DNA of 28,312 nucleotides from Echinostoma caproni (lineage: Eukaryota; Platyhelminthes; Trematoda; Plagiorchiida; Echinostomatidae), in contig UZAN01046736.1 in the NCBI GenBank assembly GCA_900618425.1, positions 1 to 28,312 of the forward strand, given 5' to 3'. Positions within the stretch are counted from its first letter, which is position 1. The number at the start of each line of letters is the position of its first letter. The position numbers and the translations under genes were made by a program. The notes beneath the pieces are model-generated. The model saw only the letters and a program-made list of their open reading frames with translations. It was not told the origin of the DNA and did not search any database. Positions 22,836-28,312 of this stretch are shown one piece after another.

Positions 22836-24401
22836 CTTCCAGATCTTCCACATCCTTCACTCAATCTTCCACATCCTTCACTCACCTACGTATCATTTAC
22901 TGCTGAAAACGTCAAAGCAAAACTAATGGCTTTGCGAAAAAACGCAACTCCAGGTGCGGACAACATACACCCGAAATCTCTGATCTTTTTGGCAAATCAC
23001 ATATCCGAACCGCTAGCTATTCTGTTTCAACGAATGTTCGACTAAGCAACACTCCCCGAATCATGGAAACAAGGAGTCATTTCTCCCATATACAAAGGTG
23101 GTTGTCGTAGTGACCCCGCTAACTATAGACCTGTGACCCTGCTTCCAGTGTTGTCGAAGGTCATGGAGTCAATTGTGGCCGATTCTCTGATGGAACATCT
23201 CGAAAGATACAGCATTCTCTCGACAGCTCAACACGGGTTTAGGCAAAAGCGATCCTGCACCACGAACTTGCTTCTCGTTCGAGATGAATGGACCAGTACA
23301 GTTGACGAAGGGGATGCGGTGGATGTGATTTATCTCGACTTCGCGAAAGCATTTGATCGAGTGAATCACAAAATTTTACTGCAGAAGCTCTATAATTACG
23401 GCGTTCGAGATTTCGCATTTGAGTGGATCAAAGCATTCCTCGATCAACGAATCATATCAGTTCGTGTTTCTGATTCTGTATCCGGACCCATCAAAGCCAC
23501 CCGCGGTGTTCCACAAGGGTCCGTACTCGGTCCCCGTCTGTTCCTCGCCTTCGTAAATGATCTACCGAAAGTGTTAGGCTCAAAAACAATACTGTTTGCA
23601 GATGACGCCAAAATCTGGAACACGGTAACAGAACCAGAGGGCTCTCAAACACTTCAGGAATCACTCAACGCAGCTTATCAATGGTCTAAGGAGAACGACA
23701 TTGAATTTAATGTTTCTAAATGCAAAGTCCTATCCCTACGCCACAAGCGGAAATTCTCGTATTTCCTCGGGGACCAGCAGCTACCACATACTTCTAGCGA
23801 AAAGGACTTAGGTATTGTTGTTCAGGAGGATTTAAGCTGCTCCAACAACTGTGCTAAGGCTTCGTCTGCTGCTATGAAGAATGTCGGCTTACTTCGGCGA
23901 GTCTTTGGCCGGTTTGAATCATCACTATTCCCACGTTTGCTATCAGCGTACATTCGACCCTATACAGAGTACGCCATCCAAGCTTGGAGTCCATGGCTTC
24001 AGCGTGATCGCAAGATGCTTGAGCGTCCACAAAGGATGGCCACCAAGATGGTCAAAGGATTCCAATACCTGTCATACGAGGACAGATTGCGATCATTGGG
24101 ACTATATTCCGCTCAGTATCGCCGAACTCGAGGAGACTTGATTTTGACGTATCAAATACTGAAGAACCCAAACCATCCGTGTCGATCGCTTCTCATGTTA
24201 TCGAACAATGTACACCTAAGGGGACACCGTTTCAAACTACTGATTCCAAAGTCTCGACTGGATTGCCGGCGCCAGTCTTTTGCTGTCAGAGTATGCAAAT
24301 CTTGGAATGCCCTTCCATCTCATGTCGTTTGTGCACCCACTATTGAATCTTTCAAGCAGAGACTCGACAAAATCTTGGCACACCTCACATTCGTACACTA
24401 A
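22836..24401 (+). pseudogene. CR1 reverse transcriptase, near-intact with one in-frame stop
   Basis: One frame runs from the insertion junction to TAA at 24399-24401, broken only by TAA at 23043-23045. N-terminal to the stop are ENVKAKLMALRKNATPGADN and AILFQRMFD; after it come ESWKQGVISPIYKGG and ANYRPVTLLPVLSKVMES. Counting from the ATG at 23133 (422 codons to the end), the catalytic blocks are YLDFAKAFDRV (residues 67-77), GVPQGSVLGP (125-134) and FADD (155-158), so all three catalytic aspartates are present. The C-terminal thumb-like region has KMVKGFQYLSYEDRLRSLGL and ends with AVRVCKSWNALPSHVVCAP. The ATG at 23133 is internal to the domain, not a natural start. The apparent ATG at 22779 is in RTE sequence that happens to share the frame. 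Confidence 0.92.
22843..22884 (+). repeat. 21-bp perfect tandem duplication at the CR1 5' junction
   Basis: The unit ATCTTCCACATCCTTCACTCA occurs twice head to tail (22843-22863, 22864-22884). It is preceded by a 9-bp repeat AGATCTTCC (22832-22840, 22841-22849) that overlaps the target site. The duplication keeps the reading frame (LPHPSL twice). Confidence 0.95.
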
Positions 24402-24567
24402 AGGCAAACGGGATTCACTGTAGCCTACATTCTCTATCTCCTACCCGGATCTCTATGTGACTCCTTTTTTTTGATGTGTAACGATTCATCTATGTAAACA
24501 TCCTATGGGACAAGAGAAGCACCAGCTTGTAAGCTATTCCCATAATAAAACTTTGACTTTGACTTTG
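24402..24567 (+). other. CR1 3' UTR and TTTGAC tail
   Basis: This segment follows the stop codon. It includes GGGACAAGAGAAGCACCAGC and an AATAAAA motif just before the TTTGAC units. The minus-strand CR1 at 10639-11105 has the same UTR ending in degraded form, which confirms that this is the element's real 3' end. Confidence 0.85.
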
Positions 24568-24571
24568 AGAT
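24568..24571 (+). repeat. right AGAT target-site duplication of the CR1 insertion
   Basis: Pairs with 22832-22835. The next base, 24572, resumes the RTE reading frame. Confidence 0.7.
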
Positions 24572-24961
24572 AGATTGCCACGGCGAGCGATGTTTTCCGA
24601 GGCAAGCAGTCAGTGGAATAAAGGTCAAGGGAGGTCAAATTAATACCAGGCATGTGGGCAAGGAAAACCTAACCAGGAGACTAGATCACATAGGTCCCGT
24701 TAGGGGCCTTGCTGGGGACCTCAGGAGGATCGCAACCAAGGGTTAGATACAATGAGCGATATGAATGGGTGTCGCAAACGGTGGCGCTTGTGCATCTACT
24801 CATTACTCTTGCAACCCCAGTTCTTCTGAATGATTTTCCTCAGGAATTCTTTCTCAACATCCCGCTACCCATTCTGTTTTTTCATCCAAAGCAGCAACCC
24901 AAACCGCCGCACGAAGGTGTATAGTTAATGGTTGTACAAACCGAACTGAACTGAACTGAAC
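24572..24961 (+). mobile_element. RTE-type LINE, 3' part of the split copy
   Basis: The sequence resumes in frame with RLPRRAMFSEASSQW, the segment that follows HLLRMSPD in RTE pols, and continues with degraded GPQEDRNQGLDTMSDM and a short C-terminal part. It ends with an untranslated stretch and about three and a half CTGAA units (24943-24961). A short tandem tail is the normal 3' end for RTE elements. Several stops and frameshifts are present. The frame at 24709-24924 runs over this relic and is not a gene. Confidence 0.87.
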
Positions 24962-27179
24962 ATCTTCTCGCTCGATGTCGGTCGTAGAAAAAGTTTAGCC
25001 CTCATCAAGTATTGTTTTTCATATTTATGCGGTTTCTGGATAGATCAGATCCAGTACTGACATCACTCAATTACCGCGCAGCAGTTGGGATTTTAATGTA
25101 ATCGAAAACCTTTCCCCGACCGTTGTCGTCAGTGGTCAGAGTGCAGCGTGTATTACAGGAACATGTCAAATGATGTTTGACAGTCAACGTGGTGGACTCC
25201 ATGCAAAAAACCCCAGAGATCAAAAATGAAGAAGAGCAAATAGAATGTTACCAGAACGAAACTGCAGTACCTGTATCATCTCTAGGAGTCATTTTTGTAA
25301 ATAATTTACAGTGATGTTTTTGCAGAGGCTTTGTTAATTTGCTGCTGAAGCACCAGCAGCTGGCGTCGGAATCGAGAAATCGTAAAGTTTGCTTGCATTT
25401 GACTGATAAAGAAAAAAGCGTTAACACGTATTAGTTTGGACAGTTTGTGTCTAATGTCCGGCAATATCATATTCCATCCCGTTCATGAGACTCGAAACAC
25501 TAAGCAATGAGATGTACAAATGCGATGAAAGTAAGAGTGTTGCGTAATTTTGATCAATACCTGTATGTACACTTGTTTTAGAGCTGCGCGTCAATTCTAG
25601 TTAGAAAATTTACAAGATTCACTAAATCAAGGATAGTTTGGAACGATATATCAAAGCGAATGAAGTCGTACAATGTTCGCCAAATCAGTGGCGAAAATTC
25701 ACAATTCAATCACTTATGAAAACTTCGAATCTGTCAGGCATATGACGTTATTATCCGCTATATCTGGATGTAACCAAGTTTCTTGGAGTAAATGACTCCA
25801 ACATTTTTGCGTTGAATATTGCTTATCCCTACTGTTTTAGCCTAATCGATTTTCCTAATGAGCTTTATCGACTTTGGCTAGTTTTAGCTGGCAACAGTCG
25901 ACATTCGACGTGTTCTAATTTTTATGCAAACTTACAAAAACACAGTTGTTTGGGATTCTGTTGAATTGTTTGTTTTTGGTCAAGATTTATCAGATATTGT
26001 TGGCAACATTGTGCATGCCTTACATGGGCGATCTTGTACGTTAGCATAATCAAACCTGCATAGGTTAAACCACGATACTGAAAGCTAGAGTACATGATTC
26101 TGCTCAATATTTTCGATAAATTGTGTCACAAAAATCTGTCTAATGACCGAATTAAGGTGGTGTGAATATCAGGTTTCGGTGGCTTGGTCTTGATTAATTC
26201 AGGAAGATTTAGAGAAAGTCTTATTAATCTAACATCATGATGATGAACCGATTTAGAATGGTAAAAGTTTAAATGTTTAAATGAGTAACCCAAATCCAAA
26301 GCGGACAACCTTCCACAGAACTTGAGTGTAAACTTTGAACGTGGATGTTCATGTGGTTTTCGAAAGAAATGAATGAGAAAAGTGCTCTAGTTCTATCCGA
26401 TTTCTTGAAGGGGTGCGATTTTTCATGTTTAATTTCATCCAACTGAATTCAACAACCATTGAAGAAAAAATATGGAAACCCAAACGATAGCCTCAAAAAT
26501 GATTCATGTGTAAATCATTCCGGCTGATTAAATAAGCTCACAATAAGCGGTACTTGTATAAAAATAAAAGTAGTCCTGTTTAATGGCACAGTGTGTAAAC
26601 CGCAACCGAAATCTAAATGATTTATCTATCTTTCCTTTGACTCTGCTCTCAGTATACCAATCTTTATTCTGCTCTTTTACCCTAATGGGTGGCCAAAGGA
26701 TTACAATCAAAACCGGGGCATGGAAATGCATGGTTGATTATTGTGAAAACTGTGTAAGCCATTCATGATTATTGATCTCATCAAACATGATTCGTAAATG
26801 ACTCGACAAACGTCCAGGGATAAATCATTTTTGACAGTTCAGATACACCTAGAAAACGTAACACGGGTAGGAAAATTATATATAACTGCTTACGTGCAAA
26901 TCGTGCAAATGGTTAACTACTAGAGAATTGCGTAACCAATAATTTGTAATCTAGACCACATCTAATTGTTCCAGTCATATGAGTCTGTCGGAAATTCATT
27001 GTCCACGGGGAACAAAGCAAAAAAAGCCAGGGTAAAAACTGAATGTGCGTTTCGATCGGCCGTGCATGAATGTTACGAGGAGCAGTGGTAATAGCAAGGT
27101 TTAGGTACACCTGGAAATAGACCTGCACTACTCAGATCAGTGTATCCGAACACAAAATAAAAAGGAATTTTGTATATTA
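24962..27179. other. AT-rich stretch, nothing recognised
   Basis: No retroelement, RNA gene or protein domain was recognised downstream of the RTE tail. Only short chance-length frames are present. Confidence 0.4.
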
Positions 27180-27390
27180 GTGACCAAGCGTTCCGGTCTT
27201 TTGAATGGCAGAAAAATTCCAGGTGGGGTCGAGTGAAGCGACTGAGTGCTAAACACACGCATGCACCGCTGAGCGGCAGCATCAATTGTGCCATTCCTGT
27301 TTCCGGAATGTTTGTGCTTCAGTCCACTGCGTTTTGTAGCAACTAGACACAGATTCAAGCGCGGGGTATGCTCATTCCTCATTAATTACT
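27180..27390 (-). repeat. GC-richer island, possible dispersed repeat
   Basis: This patch is GC-richer than its flanks and is open in two overlapping minus-strand frames (27073-27294 and 27137-27382). Abrupt composition change and overlapping open frames are common in fluke dispersed repeats, but no second copy exists in this window and I recognise no family, so this is a guess. Confidence 0.2.
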
Positions 27391-28312
27391 TGCCGAAAAT
27401 CAAATCCACTCATGTGCAATAAATGCTACTTTATTTTGAATGTCATATTTCACGTCATTCAGTGATAGCATAGGTTGCTATTTCTGTGTTGAGAGTTCAT
27501 TATATCAGAACGCTGCACTGCACTGGACCAGAGGCAGGTATGGACATTGAAAATGAAAAGTCCCAAATTGATCCGCTGTACTTAAGCATAGTTTGATCTT
27601 CATCGAAATTACTCATATGGGCAAACCTGTTTTACTAAATTAAAAATCAGCGATCTGATATTTCGTCATCAGTAACAGAAAAAAATATAACAAAATATAA
27701 CGATATATTAGTGAATTATATTCAGCTTCGTCCAGTTAGTTTTGCAAATCACACATCGTTCAACATGAGCAGATTGATCTTGTTTAGGCTTACGAATGGT
27801 AAAAGAATGTGGAGGGATATTTATATATATTTTTGAAGTATTTAATTCCAGCAAAGTTTTACGCCCCATAATCTTGTATTGATTTCAATAGGTCAACTAG
27901 GACACATGTTGCATTTCTGAAGGAATCCTTTTGTGTTTCATCAGATTTATTCCTCACTAATCAAATTGCATCAAGCCACAACGTTTTTCTTTCGTTCTTT
28001 TTCGAGAAAGCACGTGATAAAGTCCTCACCTATTTTGACCGTGAACAAACAACGTGGTAAAGAAAAGCATTTTTTGCACCTAGACTAGCAGTACTAAACC
28101 GACTAAACTGGCCGGTCAGTGATTCCATCAAAGTCGTATTCTATTTATATAAATTGTGCGACGGGTTTCTATATTTTCTCGACGTTCAAATGATTCTCAG
28201 AAGACAGATACCTTTTGAATCAGCCATAACTGGAACAAATGACAGGGTGGCTTGACACTGGCAATCAAACCGTGGGCAACCAGGCTACTCATGAGCTTTG
28301 AATGAAAACAGC
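27391..28312. other. AT-rich stretch, nothing recognised
   Basis: No feature could be supported to the end of the window. Confidence 0.45.

Larger units (their letters stand above)
22836..24567 (+). mobile_element. CR1-type LINE, 5'-truncated, inserted inside the RTE copy
   Basis: The insertion of about 1.73 kb consists of a reverse-transcriptase frame, a 3' UTR of about 150 bases and a short tandem tail of TTTGAC units (about 24550-24567), the microsatellite type of 3' end typical of CR1 rather than poly(A). Both junctions can be placed to the base because the interrupted RTE frame reads SPD before the insertion and RLPRR after it. The 5' part (ORF1, endonuclease) is missing. It is much better preserved than its host, and a second, older relative lies on the minus strand at 10639-11105. 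Confidence 0.92.

Noticed and set aside
22555..22860. Minus-strand 101-codon frame
   Set aside because: It is antisense to RTE and CR1 coding blocks, a shadow frame.
22779..23045. An apparent 88-codon gene with its own ATG
   Set aside because: It is a chance fusion: RTE sequence up to 22835, then CR1 sequence in the same frame, ending at the CR1 nonsense codon.
24709..24924. Plus-strand 71-codon frame
   Set aside because: It overlies the decayed RTE 3' end in a different frame from the conserved blocks.
27664..27682. Minus-strand CTGATGACGAAA, a hammerhead-like string
   Set aside because: There is no stem II between the two core boxes and no flanking complementarity.

Overview
The window is AT-rich, mostly non-coding eukaryotic DNA with no operons, no bacterial signals and no long host gene. 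Its recognisable content is retroelement debris: an RTE-type LINE, two CR1-type LINE copies, a Penelope-like element (PLE) with a GIY-YIG endonuclease, and a small tRNA-derived SINE family. The RTE reverse transcriptase resembles the SR2-type elements of schistosomes and other flukes. Together with the CR1, PLE and SINE mix, this points to a flatworm, probably a digenean trematode. That assignment is inference from element families, since no host gene is available to confirm it.

Layout. Positions 1-14475 are mainly featureless AT-rich DNA. They hold a minus-strand SINE copy (1272-1470), an interrupted AAGT microsatellite (4461-4574), a weak tRNA-like segment (about 8590-8680), a weak minus-strand LINE relic (about 9000-9420), a clear 5'-truncated CR1 3' end on the minus strand (about 10639-11105), a second tRNA-like segment (about 11225-11395) and a 7-base N gap (13075-13081).

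At 14476-15204 lies a compact PLE insertion. A plus-strand, 5'-truncated copy encodes the GIY-YIG domain and its 3' UTR. It is preceded by an inverted copy of the same 3' end, and the whole structure is bracketed by a perfect 13-bp direct repeat that looks like the target-site duplication. Positions 15205-20572 are again featureless apart from a strong G-run cluster (16118-16182).

Positions 20573-24961 form a retroelement cluster, all on the plus strand: a second copy of the SINE (20729-20920), then a decayed RTE pol (about 20950-22835). The RTE is split by a much fresher, 5'-truncated CR1 (22836-24567) and resumes in frame at 24572 through its (CTGAA)n tail at 24961. Excising the CR1 and one AGAT copy rejoins the RTE reading frame, so the order of events can be read directly: RTE first, CR1 second. 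The rest, to 28312, shows no recognised gene and one GC-richer patch (about 27180-27390).

The elements do not work as a pathway. The CR1 would be a potential source of reverse transcriptase only if it had an intact 5' end and lacked its single in-frame stop. The SINE copies have no coding capacity and would depend on a LINE enzyme.
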